Shown here piece by piece: positions 24,550 through 32,978 of a DNA stretch of 64,000 bases. The notes beneath the pieces are model-generated. The model was given only the letters and a program-made list of their open reading frames with translations, was not told the DNA's origin and made no database searches. Every line of letters starts with the position of its first letter. Positions within the stretch are counted from its first letter, which is position 1. Source of the stretch: Flavipsychrobacter sp. (GTDB taxonomy: Bacteria > Bacteroidota > Bacteroidia > Chitinophagales > Chitinophagaceae); NCBI GenBank assembly GCA_017849575.1, contig JAFIGV010000015.1:371322-435321 (forward strand). Direction: 5' to 3'. Both the position numbers and the translations under genes were made by a program.

Positions 24550-24819
24550 ATGAGATTAATTTCGGTTGCATTCGTACTATGGGTATTTTCTTCCTGCCAG
24601 CCACGGCGACAGACCATTAATGAGAGCCAAAGGGATGCTATGGTTGATTCTATTGTGGGTACGCGAATGGAGGAAATCGTTCGTCAGGCGTCTGAAGATC
24701 TGGACCGGCGTCGGGCTATAGAAGTGAAAGCCAAGGCAGATTCCATCATAGCAGTTCGCATCAACGGACCCAAGGCACCGGCCGACAATACGATTCCCAA
24801 CAATTTGCCAATGCCCTGA
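24550..24819 (+). CDS. small lipoprotein, function unknown
   Basis: An 89-residue protein with a short signal peptide and lipobox (WVFSSC, Cys about residue 16). The mature part is a charged helix (about 25-70: RDAMVDSIVGTRMEEIVRQA then DLDRRRAIEVKAKADSI), probably a coiled coil, and a proline-rich end. Its stop codon overlaps the ATG of the DCC-family gene (TGATG), so the two are coupled in translation. No family is recognised. Confidence 0.7.
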   Translation: MRLISVAFVLWVFSSCQPRRQTINESQRDAMVDSIVGTRMEEIVRQASEDLDRRRAIEVKAKADSIIAVRINGPKAPADNTIPNNLPMP

Positions 24820-25220
24820 TGGCGTTATTACACCCTGTCCTTTTTTACGATGGTGGATGTGCTTTGTGCCACCGTTCCGTACGTTTTCTCCTGCATCACG
24901 ACCGGCACGACCGTTTGCGTTTTGCCTCCCTGCAATCTGAAATGGGACAGCAACATGTATTGATGGCAGAAAAAGAAGCTCATGAAACCGTGCTGTTTTT
25001 CAAAAAGGGCCAGTATTACAGCAAGTCGTCGGCCGTGCTCAGAGCCATGATAGAATTAGGAGGTATCTGGCGGTTGTGCAGCATTGGTTTTCTGTGTCCG
25101 CGTTTGATCAGGGATGCTTTATACAACTTTGTTTCACGGAGGCGCTTCCGATGGTTTGGCACTGCCGACCAATGCACGGTTCCAGATGCTGCCTACCGGC
25201 ACCGATTCCTTGATTTATAA
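24819..25220 (+). CDS. DCC-family (DUF393) thiol-disulfide oxidoreductase-like protein
   Basis: A 133-residue protein of the DCC family. The defining motif is FYDGGCALCHRSVRFLLHHD (about residues 9-28) with the CxxC pair, followed by LRFASLQS, ETVLFFKKGQYYSKSSAVLRA and a C-terminal YNFVSRRRFRWFG. The fold resembles thioredoxin and the members are predicted oxidoreductases of unknown partners. It overlaps the upstream small lipoprotein gene by one base. Length is normal. Confidence 0.9.
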   Translation: MALLHPVLFYDGGCALCHRSVRFLLHHDRHDRLRFASLQSEMGQQHVLMAEKEAHETVLFFKKGQYYSKSSAVLRAMIELGGIWRLCSIGFLCPRLIRDALYNFVSRRRFRWFGTADQCTVPDAAYRHRFLDL

Positions 25221-25245
25221 TAAGCGGTGGTCTGCTGAAAATGAT

Positions 25246-26268
25246 TCATGGTGGGTTCTGACCTTTCTTTTTTCTGCGTTCTAGATACTTGCCCAACAGC
25301 CAAAATGAGATAGCAAGCAACAAAAAGAAAAGGCCTTTGTGCAGGGTATTCCAGAAATATTCAAAATAACGGCTGTAAAAATTAATCAGCAGGAACAGAA
25401 TACCAAAATCACGGGCGGTGTCGTCGTGATAACGAATGCCGAGATATAAACTCAGCAAGCAAGCCGCCCCAAACAGGAATCCATAAATCATGACATGCGT
25501 TTGCCGCACAGCCATCCAGGCATTGAGGTCATGGTAGTTTCCAAAGACAGATACACCCCAAAGCCCCGTGAACAAAATAAGTAATGCTGCTACATATGTG
25601 ATGGGCTGCGTAAAGGCCAATTTGCCAACCTTGGTTTGCGCACGCGAAGCCGCCAGCAGTATGGCCCCGAACACCGTAAATCGCACAGGGTAATTCATAC
25701 CGAGGAACAGATGATGCTCGCTATAAGCATAGGTTACACTGCCATATAAAGCCATTAGCGAAAGAATTGTTCCGAGCCATAAGGTCCTGGACCGGTAACG
25801 GATGCTCAGTGCCAGGAGTAAAAGCGTACACAACAAGCAAAAAAGACTGTAAGACTTTCCAAAACCGATTTCCTTGCAGAGATAGACCAGCGCAGTGATG
25901 GACGCAAGCGCTCCCAACACCAGATAAATCTCAAATGCAGCGCTACGGCTTTGTTTCGCCCTTTTCCCGATATAGTAAAACCAAACAACGGCCAGCGATG
26001 CCATAAGCGCGGCGATAAAAAGATGGCTCAAAGCAAAATGTTGCCGGATCTTTTCCAGCAGGCGTTCATCAATAAAGATGGCACCGAAGGCCAGCAGGCT
26101 ACAGGAAAGTGCAATGAGGAAAAAGTAATGCGCCACCTGTCCGGCGGGTCGTTTCACAAGGATCGAAGACCGTAATTCTCCGGACTTTTCGCGCGTCAGT
26201 AGCCCTTCTTCCGTCCACACCTCCAGCGCTCGTTCTACAACTTTGCGTTCGTCTTCAGACAGTTCCAT
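25246..26268 (-). CDS. DUF2157-like multi-pass membrane protein
   Basis: A 340-residue membrane protein. The first 45 residues are a cytoplasmic helix-turn region (MELSEDERKVVERALEVWTEEG LLTREKSGEL pattern) as in DUF2157 proteins. About ten hydrophobic segments follow from residue 47 to 325, and the tail is very basic (LGKYLERRKKKG). The helical N-terminus with a downstream membrane block is the family hallmark. The function is unknown. It is convergent with the DCC gene and has no clear partner. Confidence 0.7.
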   Translation of the reverse strand: MELSEDERKVVERALEVWTEEGLLTREKSGELRSSILVKRPAGQVAHYFFLIALSCSLLAFGAIFIDERLLEKIRQHFALSHLFIAALMASLAVVWFYYIGKRAKQSRSAAFEIYLVLGALASITALVYLCKEIGFGKSYSLFCLLCTLLLLALSIRYRSRTLWLGTILSLMALYGSVTYAYSEHHLFLGMNYPVRFTVFGAILLAASRAQTKVGKLAFTQPITYVAALLILFTGLWGVSVFGNYHDLNAWMAVRQTHVMIYGFLFGAACLLSLYLGIRYHDDTARDFGILFLLINFYSRYFEYFWNTLHKGLFFLLLAISFWLLGKYLERRKKKGQNPP

Positions 26269-26365
26269 TCAATGATATTCCGTTTCAACTTATAAAATAC
26301 ATTCCAACCCCCACACAAATCTTTTGTCGCGCAGCAGTTAGATACTACACCGATCCGCAACTACA

Positions 26366-26390
26366 TAAAAAAACCACCGTGAAGGTGGCC
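26366..26390 (-). terminator. intrinsic terminator of the lipoprotein gene at 26414
   Basis: On the minus strand GGCCACC-ttcac-GGTGG followed by seven T residues, 24 bases after the stop codon. Confidence 0.85.
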
Positions 26391-26413
26391 TTTTCGTTTA
26401 GTGCAGAACAGTG

Positions 26414-27004
26414 TTAATTGAAGGAAATTTCATACTCCACCACGGCATTAACGGTTAACGCTTTGGTGGTTGCTCTTCTTGCCTTTACGTTGATCGTGTA
26501 GGTTACATTTTCGCCGTCGCCTACAAAGTAGTCTTTCAGATTGATACCATCTGCCGGCTGAAGTACCTGCGGCATAAACGCCTGTGCCGCGTCGTCGGGA
26601 ATGTTCTTGGTCCAGGAAATAGGAGACTTGCCATGGCTGGAACCGGTAGCGGTCTGTACCGTGGCTTTTACGAAGTCGAAGTTGGTCCAGTTATTTTCAG
26701 TGTCGGCGTTTTCAATATTCATCGTAATGCTCTTCACTTTGATGCCGGTTACATTATCAATGCTGATGTCTATCCCTGCGTTTTCTTTCACCAGTTCATT
26801 GATGTTGATATTCACTGTTTCAGAAGCGCTTTGCTCACTTGTATTGGTAAGTATGGGCACCGTGTAGGTAACGCTTTGACTGCTGAAATTGAACGGATCA
26901 ATTTGTTTGGCTATTTCGTCTTTGATCTTGTTGCAAGATTGGAATGAAAGACTCGCTCCGGAGATCAACCCAAAGAGCGCGAAGGCAACTGCTGCTTTTT
27001 TCAT
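26414..27004 (-). CDS. lipoprotein, function unknown
   Basis: A 196-residue protein with a signal peptide and lipobox-like LSFQSC (Cys about residue 24). The mature part has a beta-sandwich look: QSVTYTVPILTNTSEQ, VNININELVKENAG, GIKVKSITMNIENADTEN, ATTKALTVNAVVEYEISFN. This pattern is seen in Bacteroidota surface lipoproteins, but no family is named here. It has its own promoter (TTG-N21-TAGCTTTG at 27041-27072) and terminator (26366-26390), so it is monocistronic. Confidence 0.75.
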   Translation of the reverse strand: MKKAAVAFALFGLISGASLSFQSCNKIKDEIAKQIDPFNFSSQSVTYTVPILTNTSEQSASETVNININELVKENAGIDISIDNVTGIKVKSITMNIENADTENNWTNFDFVKATVQTATGSSHGKSPISWTKNIPDDAAQAFMPQVLQPADGINLKDYFVGDGENVTYTINVKARRATTKALTVNAVVEYEISFN

Positions 27005-27040
27005 TGCGGGATTTTTTTATGAATTAAAAATATGATAAAA

Positions 27041-27072
27041 CAAAGCTAATGCTTACCCGAAAACAAAGCAAT
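27041..27072 (-). promoter_or_regulatory. Bacteroidota-type promoter for the lipoprotein gene at 26414
   Basis: On the minus strand TTG (27070-27072), 21 bases, TAGCTTTG (27041-27048), 37 bases before the ATG at 27004. Confidence 0.65.
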
Positions 27073-27092
27073 ACCCACAGGACAATATTTCT

Positions 27093-28775
27093 TTAGCTAA
27101 GATATTTGCCGACAATAGGTACACGACGGCCTACCCCGAATGCCTTGGGCGAAACGCGAATGATGGGGCAAAACTGATTGCGTTTATACTCATTGGTGTT
27201 GACAAGTTTCAAAATCCGGCTTACCAAGGCGGCATCAAAGCCTCGGGCAATAATTTCTTTCGGACCTTGTCTGCGCTCAATATACTGATAGAGGATCGGA
27301 TCGAGCACGCTATAGTCGGGAAGGCTGTCACTGTCCTTCTGGCCCGGCCTCAACTCTGCGCTGGGCGCTTTGACCAGGATGTTTTCCGGTATGATGGTTT
27401 GGTGGCGATTGATGTAATGTGACAATGCATATACCTGCATTTTATAACAGTCGCCAAGCACACCGAGTCCGCCGGCCATATCGCCATATAAGGTACCATA
27501 GCCCGTGGCGAGTTCGCTTTTATTAGAAGTATTGAGCAAAATAGATCCAAATTTATTAGACAATGCCATCACCAAAGTGCCCCGGATCCTCGACTGCAGA
27601 TTTTCTTCGGCTACCGAAAACGGAAGATCGCCAAAAACCGGTTGGAGGGTATGAGAAAAAGCATCGAACACTGCATTGATGGGCAAAATCTGGTAAGGAT
27701 TTCCAAGGTTTTCGGAGAGTTTTACCGCATCCTCTACCGAATGGCCACTGGAGAACTGTGAAGGCATCAGCAACGCCTGCACATTTTCCGGCTGCAAGGC
27801 CTCGCAGGCCAGTGCCAGTACCAGCGCACTGTCAATGCCGCCCGATGATGCCACAATAGCCTTGCTGAAGCCCATCTTTCCGAAATAATCGCGAATGCCG
27901 AGTACAAGAGCCTTATGTATTTCATCAATTCCCTGTTCTGCAGAAAAACTTTCGGGAATCTGCTGGTAATCAGGCACGTCACCAGCCGATTTGATCACGG
28001 CTTCTTCAAAACCTTTCTCGCGGCTCCAGTGCACGTTTTGCAGGGCCTCTTCAAAAAATGGTAGCGCTGCAATTGTCTGCTGCTGTTCATCCATGACCAC
28101 CGATCCCCCGTCGAACACGATCTCGGTCTGCGAGCCCACGGTATTGCAATAGATCATGGGTAGTTTATAGTGCGCTACGTTTCTCTTGATGGTGCTGATG
28201 CGTCCTTCTGCATGCCCATAGTCGAAGGGAGAAGCACTGATGTTGATCATGAGGTCTGGTGCGCCAGGCATGAGCTGATCCATCGGGCAAATTCGGTATA
28301 GCGGATTGTCCTCGATATTCCAGATGTCTTCGCAAATGGTAATGGCCAGGCGAAGCCCCTTAAAGGGTATGACATTCCATTCGTAGGCAGGTTCGAAATA
28401 CCGATATTCATCGAAGATGTCGTAGGTGGGAAGCAGTGTTTTGTGAGCAATGCCTGCAATCTTTTTTTCATAAAGCAGGTAGGCAGAGTTAAAAAGGTCT
28501 TTCCCTTCTATCTGCGGGTTGCGCGAGGGTGCACCAATAATAACGCCAATACTATCTGCCTCCTCCCGGATCTTATCAATGGCTAACAAACTCTGCTCTA
28601 TGAAATCATCGAATTCCAGAAAATCTCTTGGAGGATAACCACAGACTGCGAGCTCCGAAAACACGATCAAGTCACCGCCCCGGGCTCTGGCTTCCCGTAT
28701 GGCGTCAATTATTTTTCGCGTATTAGATTCGAAATTTCCGATATGATAATTCTGCTGTGCTAAGAAGATGTTCAT
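27093..28775 (-). CDS. nadE: glutamine-hydrolysing NAD+ synthetase
   Basis: A 560-residue two-domain enzyme that makes NAD from nicotinic acid adenine dinucleotide, ATP and glutamine. The N-terminal nitrilase-type amidase has its catalytic triad in VFSELAVCGYPP (Glu, about 45), AHKTLLPTYDIFDEYRYF (Lys, about 113) and LAITICEDIW (Cys, about 147). The C-terminal synthetase has the PP-loop VASSGGIDSALVLALA (about 290). The ATG at 28775 (MNIFLAQQNYHIG) is the family start; the frame extends 22 codons further up. In Bacteroidota nadE often sits near gldB, as here. Confidence 0.95.
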   Translation of the reverse strand: MNIFLAQQNYHIGNFESNTRKIIDAIREARARGGDLIVFSELAVCGYPPRDFLEFDDFIEQSLLAIDKIREEADSIGVIIGAPSRNPQIEGKDLFNSAYLLYEKKIAGIAHKTLLPTYDIFDEYRYFEPAYEWNVIPFKGLRLAITICEDIWNIEDNPLYRICPMDQLMPGAPDLMINISASPFDYGHAEGRISTIKRNVAHYKLPMIYCNTVGSQTEIVFDGGSVVMDEQQQTIAALPFFEEALQNVHWSREKGFEEAVIKSAGDVPDYQQIPESFSAEQGIDEIHKALVLGIRDYFGKMGFSKAIVASSGGIDSALVLALACEALQPENVQALLMPSQFSSGHSVEDAVKLSENLGNPYQILPINAVFDAFSHTLQPVFGDLPFSVAEENLQSRIRGTLVMALSNKFGSILLNTSNKSELATGYGTLYGDMAGGLGVLGDCYKMQVYALSHYINRHQTIIPENILVKAPSAELRPGQKDSDSLPDYSVLDPILYQYIERRQGPKEIIARGFDAALVSRILKLVNTNEYKRNQFCPIIRVSPKAFGVGRRVPIVGKYLS

Positions 28776-28919
28776 TTCCTGTTCTTTTGTCGGGGTGACT
28801 GAGCCTGAAACAATACAGTGCCAGGCTTCACAGATCGCCACATTTGGGGTGTGGCCCTATAAGCGGTGTGCAAGGTACAAAGCCGGCTGCCGGTACGCAA
28901 ATGGAAGTGGATGATGGCT

Positions 28920-28949
28920 AAAAAGCCCGCACAAATGAATGCACGGGCT
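28920..28949 (-). terminator. intrinsic terminator of the barrel gene at 28982
   Basis: On the minus strand AGCCCG-TGC / GC-GGGCT forms the stem (arms about 28941-28949 and 28924-28930), followed by a short T-run, 33 bases after the stop. Confidence 0.75.
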
Positions 28950-28981
28950 GTCCTTATTTTGGTTAAATGACGGGGGCAAAA

Positions 28982-29776
28982 CTAAAAGAATATTCCGAAA
29001 CGAAAAGCAAAGCTGTTAAGGCGGATATTGCCGTCACTAAAACTACCGGTATATCCCAGGTCATACTTTCCGGGGTCGGTTACGTCTGGCAGAAATGAAT
29101 TGTTGAAGAACAGACCGCAGTATAGCGCCATGCGCTGCGATACAGGTTTTTCGATGCCTGCGCCTACATTGAGCTGAAGCAAAAAGGGGGCTATGGTAAA
29201 AGAACCGGCAAGTTTTTCTTTGTCGCCGGTCAGGGTGCTCATGCTCCCGGAGCTATTGGTGTAATCAACTTTATAAGTCACCTTCTTGTTGATATTGACA
29301 CCGCCGGTGAGCCCTACCTGTCCGAAAGCCCGAATGCCTCCTGCGCTGGAAATCCGCTCGCTGCGCAGTTTCAATTGAAAGGGAACTTCAAGATACTGTA
29401 GCCGGTATTTAAAATTGGCGTCGAACACCGTGTTTCCAAATGTTGTAGTCTGATCTACTCTTTTGCTTCGGATCTCGCCGCCCGAACTATTGAGCTGGAA
29501 ACCTGTGGCAATAGCGTAGTTGCGCGCAAAAAAATAGTCAATCATTAACCCCCATGCAAAGCCCACCTGACTGCCGCCGGAGGTTACTTTGTAAAGCCCA
29601 TCGCTGCTTTTGCTGGCCGTGGGCTTCATCCAGGAAATGCTGGGGGCAGCGTAGCCGCCAAAACGAACGCGGCCAATGTCTATCTTCCGGTTGTGATCTT
29701 CGTTGAGGTCATAGTCCTGACCAAAGGCAAAAGCATGCGTACAAAAGAGTGCTGTAGCAAAAATCAATTTCTTCAT
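28982..29776 (-). CDS. outer-membrane beta-barrel protein
   Basis: A 264-residue exported protein with signal peptide MKKLIFATALFCTHAFAFGQ and a mature porin-family barrel (PorT-like outer-membrane beta-barrel domain). It shows alternating strands such as IDYFFARNYAIATGFQLNSSG, FKYRLQYLEVPFQLKLRS, RAFGQVGLTGGVN and a terminal aromatic (FRFGIFF). The LEVPFQLKL strand is typical of the family. The substrate is unknown. The gene sits between nadE and gldB and ends at an intrinsic terminator (28920-28949). Confidence 0.85.
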   Translation of the reverse strand: MKKLIFATALFCTHAFAFGQDYDLNEDHNRKIDIGRVRFGGYAAPSISWMKPTASKSSDGLYKVTSGGSQVGFAWGLMIDYFFARNYAIATGFQLNSSGGEIRSKRVDQTTTFGNTVFDANFKYRLQYLEVPFQLKLRSERISSAGGIRAFGQVGLTGGVNINKKVTYKVDYTNSSGSMSTLTGDKEKLAGSFTIAPFLLQLNVGAGIEKPVSQRMALYCGLFFNNSFLPDVTDPGKYDLGYTGSFSDGNIRLNSFAFRFGIFF

Positions 29777-29811
29777 AAGAACGCTGTTATAAAAACGTTT
29801 TTTAACAATTA

Positions 29812-29844
29812 TTGAGCCATAGTTGTTGCGGCCACTTATTTTTG
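29812..29844 (+). promoter_or_regulatory. Bacteroidota-type promoter for gldB
   Basis: TTG (29812-29814), 22 bases, TATTTTTG (29837-29844), 25 bases before the gldB ATG. Confidence 0.65.
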
Positions 29845-29869
29845 CCCGACAAAATTAGGGTTAGACGAC

Positions 29870-30925
29870 ATGCTTGTGCGATATTTATCCTTCATTTCCC
29901 GTTGTTGCTTTTTTCTGATCATCGGCCTGCTGCCCATGCTGTGGATGGGCTGTGGCCATGACGATCGGCCCGACGTAAGCAATATTTCGATACAATTGCA
30001 GACACGCCGACTCGATAAGGATTTAGCAGCCATAGACACCAGTCATGTCGCTGACGGCTTGTCGCGGCTGCGCGAATCTTACCCTGATTTTCTGGACTTT
30101 TATCTGGATACGTTAATGGGCTTTGGTTTGCACGGCGACTATCATGAGGCGTCGGAAGGTATTGCGTTGCATCTTAAGCCCTTTCTCAGCAATAAAGACA
30201 TTCGCGGACTATTCGATACGGTACAACAACATTTTCCGGATACACGCGCGGCCAACAAGGATCTCACGCAGGGGTTTCAATATCTAAAACACTACTTTCC
30301 GAACGTCGCCGTCCCCAGGGTTATTTATTTCATCTCGGGGCTGGCTCAATGGTCGGTTGTGACACTCGATACCAATATCCTCGGCATTGGTCTCGATATG
30401 TATCTGGGTCAGCAATACCCGTTTTATCGTGCTGTGCAAATACCCGAGTATGCCATTCGGAAATGTGAACCAGCGTATATAGCGCCCAATGCCTTTCAGG
30501 CTATCTACCGCAATATGCATCCTTTTGTTACCGAAGATCGCGATCTGCTTGATCTGATGATTCAACGAGGCAAGGAACAGTATTTCCTGAGTAAAATACT
30601 GCCAGAGACACCCGAATCTGTCCGTCTGGGTTTTACGGAAGCACAGCTCGACTGGTGCCGCGCAAACGAGGCAGAGGTTTATAACTTCTTTGTTGCCAAA
30701 CAACTGCTGTACGATAAGCGTCCCAATCAGGTGTACCGGTATGTATTCGACGGACCAACCGCTACAGGCATGCCGCCGGAAAGCCCCGGAAACATCGGGA
30801 CCTGGCTGGGTTACCAGATCATCCGCGCCTATATGGCCCAACAGCACAATACTTCTATGGAGCAACTTTTTGCTGAGGGCAATGCGCAGCGCATTTTGCA
30901 GGCTTCCCGGTATAAGCCAAAATAA
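29870..30925 (+). CDS. gldB: gliding motility lipoprotein GldB
   Basis: A 351-residue lipoprotein with a lipobox near LLPMLWMGC (Cys about residue 28). The mature sequence is GldB-like: VSNISIQLQTRRLDKDLAAI, a LDFYLDTLMGFG segment, RVIYFISGLAQWSVVTLDTN, GIGLDMYLGQQYPFY and IRKCEPAYIAPNAFQAIYRN. GldB is required for gliding in Flavobacterium, where it may act with the type IX system, and it resembles DUF2268-type proteins. gldC, its usual partner, is not adjacent. A full promoter match lies upstream. The DUF3078 gene follows 33 bases later. Confidence 0.88.
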   Translation: MLVRYLSFISRCCFFLIIGLLPMLWMGCGHDDRPDVSNISIQLQTRRLDKDLAAIDTSHVADGLSRLRESYPDFLDFYLDTLMGFGLHGDYHEASEGIALHLKPFLSNKDIRGLFDTVQQHFPDTRAANKDLTQGFQYLKHYFPNVAVPRVIYFISGLAQWSVVTLDTNILGIGLDMYLGQQYPFYRAVQIPEYAIRKCEPAYIAPNAFQAIYRNMHPFVTEDRDLLDLMIQRGKEQYFLSKILPETPESVRLGFTEAQLDWCRANEAEVYNFFVAKQLLYDKRPNQVYRYVFDGPTATGMPPESPGNIGTWLGYQIIRAYMAQQHNTSMEQLFAEGNAQRILQASRYKPK

Positions 30926-30958
30926 AACATCCGATTACAATCACAATAAATCATCTTT

Positions 30959-31981
30959 ATGAAAAAAGTTCTACTGAGTATGGCTGCCGTGGCGATGAGT
31001 ATACCTGCGTTAGCACAACTGAACAAAACGGAAGACGTAAAGAAATCTCTGGCCATAGAAAACAAGGATACTGTGGCCTGGATAAAGGGTGGGGTACTGA
31101 ACATCGGTATCAATCAGGGGTTGCTGCACAACTGGGCGGCAGGCGGTGAGGTAGCCTCTTTGACGGTCAACGGACAGTTCAGTGGTTTTTTGAACCGAAT
31201 CTATCACCACCACATATGGACGAACAACCTCGATATGACCTACGGCTTATTTTATGGTTACTCCAATGCTTTTACCCCGAGAAAAATAGACGATCGGATA
31301 GACTTTACCTCCAAATACGGGGTACAGATCGATAAGAGTAGGACCTTGTACTTTTCCGGTTTATTCAATTTTAAGAGCCAGTTTACAAAGGGTTACGATT
31401 ATAATGTGCCCAACTGGGACAGCTTTTCCACTTCCAGTTTTTTGTCGCCGGGCTATTTCACGGCTGCCCTTGGCCTCGACTATCGTCGTGGAAATAGCCT
31501 TACGCTTTTCTTTTCTCCAGTTGCTGCACGGTTGACCGTCGCCGATCGGTATTATACTTCTATGAAGCCGGAGGGAATGTTTGGTATCGAGTACAACAAG
31601 ACTTCACGCTTCGAACTGGGTGCATACTTTACCGGAAGGTATCAAACCGATCTAAGTAAGAAGGTGCTCTTCAAGACGCGTCTCGATCTCTATGCAAACT
31701 ACCTGGCCAAAGACAAAACCGATTCTCTTGGCAATGTTGTGAAAAAAGACAATCCGGGAAATATCGACATTCTGTGGGACAACTTTTTTTCCTACAAATT
31801 ATCTAAGTTTCTGAGTCTGACCATCGCCGCTACCTTTATTTATGACAACGATATTCCGTATCAGGATACTTATACCGATGCTACCACCGGAGAGGTAATC
31901 AGGAAAGACGAACCCGGCGAAGCCTTTGGCTGGTGGCAGGTGAAGGAAGTACTGTCAGTAGGATTGCAATACCGTTTTTAG
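30959..31981 (+). CDS. DUF3078 outer-membrane barrel-like protein
   Basis: A 340-residue exported protein with signal peptide MKKVLLSMAAVAMSIPALAQ. The mature part matches DUF3078: KGGVLNIGINQGLLHNWAAGG, then SLTVNGQFSGFLNRIYHH and alternating beta strands (YGLFYGYSNAFTPRKIDDR, SKYGVQIDKSRTLYFSGLF, GLDYRRGNSLTLFFSPVAAR), ending VLSVGLQYRF with the terminal Phe of an outer-membrane barrel. The function is unknown, but the family is restricted to Bacteroidota. It lies 33 bases downstream of gldB and may be cotranscribed. Confidence 0.88.
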   Translation: MKKVLLSMAAVAMSIPALAQLNKTEDVKKSLAIENKDTVAWIKGGVLNIGINQGLLHNWAAGGEVASLTVNGQFSGFLNRIYHHHIWTNNLDMTYGLFYGYSNAFTPRKIDDRIDFTSKYGVQIDKSRTLYFSGLFNFKSQFTKGYDYNVPNWDSFSTSSFLSPGYFTAALGLDYRRGNSLTLFFSPVAARLTVADRYYTSMKPEGMFGIEYNKTSRFELGAYFTGRYQTDLSKKVLFKTRLDLYANYLAKDKTDSLGNVVKKDNPGNIDILWDNFFSYKLSKFLSLTIAATFIYDNDIPYQDTYTDATTGEVIRKDEPGEAFGWWQVKEVLSVGLQYRF

Positions 31982-32024
31982 GCGCAGGTTAAGAACAATA
32001 CAAAAAGCCGTAGCTTAGGAGGAA

Positions 32025-32801
32025 ATGTCAACGAGTTATCAGATTAAATTACCACAGTTTGAAGGACCCTTCGACCTGCTGCTCTTCTTCATTGAGCGCG
32101 ACGAACTGGATATCTACAATATTCCCATTCATCAGCTCACGAAAGATTTTCTCGACTATATTCACCACCTGGAGTCGCTCAATATAGAGTTGGCCAGCGA
32201 GTTCATCTTATTTATTTCTACACTCATGCGCATCAAAGCAAAGATGCTGCTGCCCCGCAAAGAACTCGACGCCGCGGGTAATGAGATAGATCCGAGGCAG
32301 GAACTTGTTGATAAAATACTCGAGTACAAACGCTTTAAGGAAGCGGCCGAAGAAATGAAGGTGATGGAGGCAGAGCGGCTGCTGCAGCAAAAAAGGGGAA
32401 ACATCCGTAAGGAACTCGATGCACTTGGCGAGGAATATTCCGAAGGTACCGAAATACAAACGGTAACGATGTTTAAACTGATGCAGGCTTTTGAGAAGGT
32501 GATGAAGAAATTTCAGGATCGGAATAATAAACCACAACATGTGGTGGTGAAGTATAACTATAGTCAGGAAGGCCAGCGCGACTATCTGCTTAATTATATG
32601 AAGCATCAATCGCGGGCGGCTTTCGAAACGGTTTTTTCTCAGTGTCAGAACCGCATTCATGCCATCTTTACTTTTTTGGCGATGCTGGAGCTTATTCAAC
32701 AAAAGTTTTTCTCCATACTTATTGGCACGGGCCGCAACAATTTTATTTTGGAATGGAACATGAACCGCGACGAACAAGTCGAGGAATTACCGGATCTGTA
32801 G
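32025..32801 (+). CDS. scpA: segregation and condensation protein A
   Basis: A 258-residue kleisin-type subunit of the SMC-ScpAB condensin that compacts and segregates chromosomes. The N-terminal SMC-neck-binding part is clear: QFEGPFDLLLFFIERDELDI and ASEFILFISTLMRIKAKMLLP (about residues 60-80). The C-terminal winged-helix part includes IHAIFTFLAMLELIQQKFF (about 207-226). scpB and smc are not adjacent, as often in Bacteroidota. An intrinsic terminator follows at 32877-32917. Confidence 0.93.
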   Translation: MSTSYQIKLPQFEGPFDLLLFFIERDELDIYNIPIHQLTKDFLDYIHHLESLNIELASEFILFISTLMRIKAKMLLPRKELDAAGNEIDPRQELVDKILEYKRFKEAAEEMKVMEAERLLQQKRGNIRKELDALGEEYSEGTEIQTVTMFKLMQAFEKVMKKFQDRNNKPQHVVVKYNYSQEGQRDYLLNYMKHQSRAAFETVFSQCQNRIHAIFTFLAMLELIQQKFFSILIGTGRNNFILEWNMNRDEQVEELPDL

Positions 32802-32876
32802 CCAATGGACATTGAGCATCATGGCATTATTCTTGCAGTATTGACATTGAAAGATATTTGAAACCAAATATCAAGG

Positions 32877-32917
32877 AAAATCCAGGGCACTGTCGGACAG
32901 AGGAACCTGGATTTTTT
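32877..32917 (+). terminator. intrinsic terminator after scpA
   Basis: AAAATCCAGG (32877-32886) pairs with CCTGGATTTT (32906-32915), with a 19-base loop and a T-run extending to 32917. Confidence 0.8.
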
Positions 32918-32963
32918 CATGTGGGTAGGGCCTAAGCCGCCCGTTTTTAGTAGTCGTTTTAAC

Positions 32964-32971
32964 TATCTTTG
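32964..32971 (+). promoter_or_regulatory. -7 promoter box abutting the CNNM/CBS gene
   Basis: TATCTTTG ends seven bases before the ATG at 32979, so the transcript is predicted to be leaderless or nearly so. Confidence 0.5.
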
Positions 32972-32978
32972 GTTCGCT

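Noticed and set aside
24360..24617. Minus-strand open frame of 85 residues
   Set aside because: Its 5' part is antisense to the lipoprotein gene at 24550, and it covers that gene's promoter. No recognisable features.
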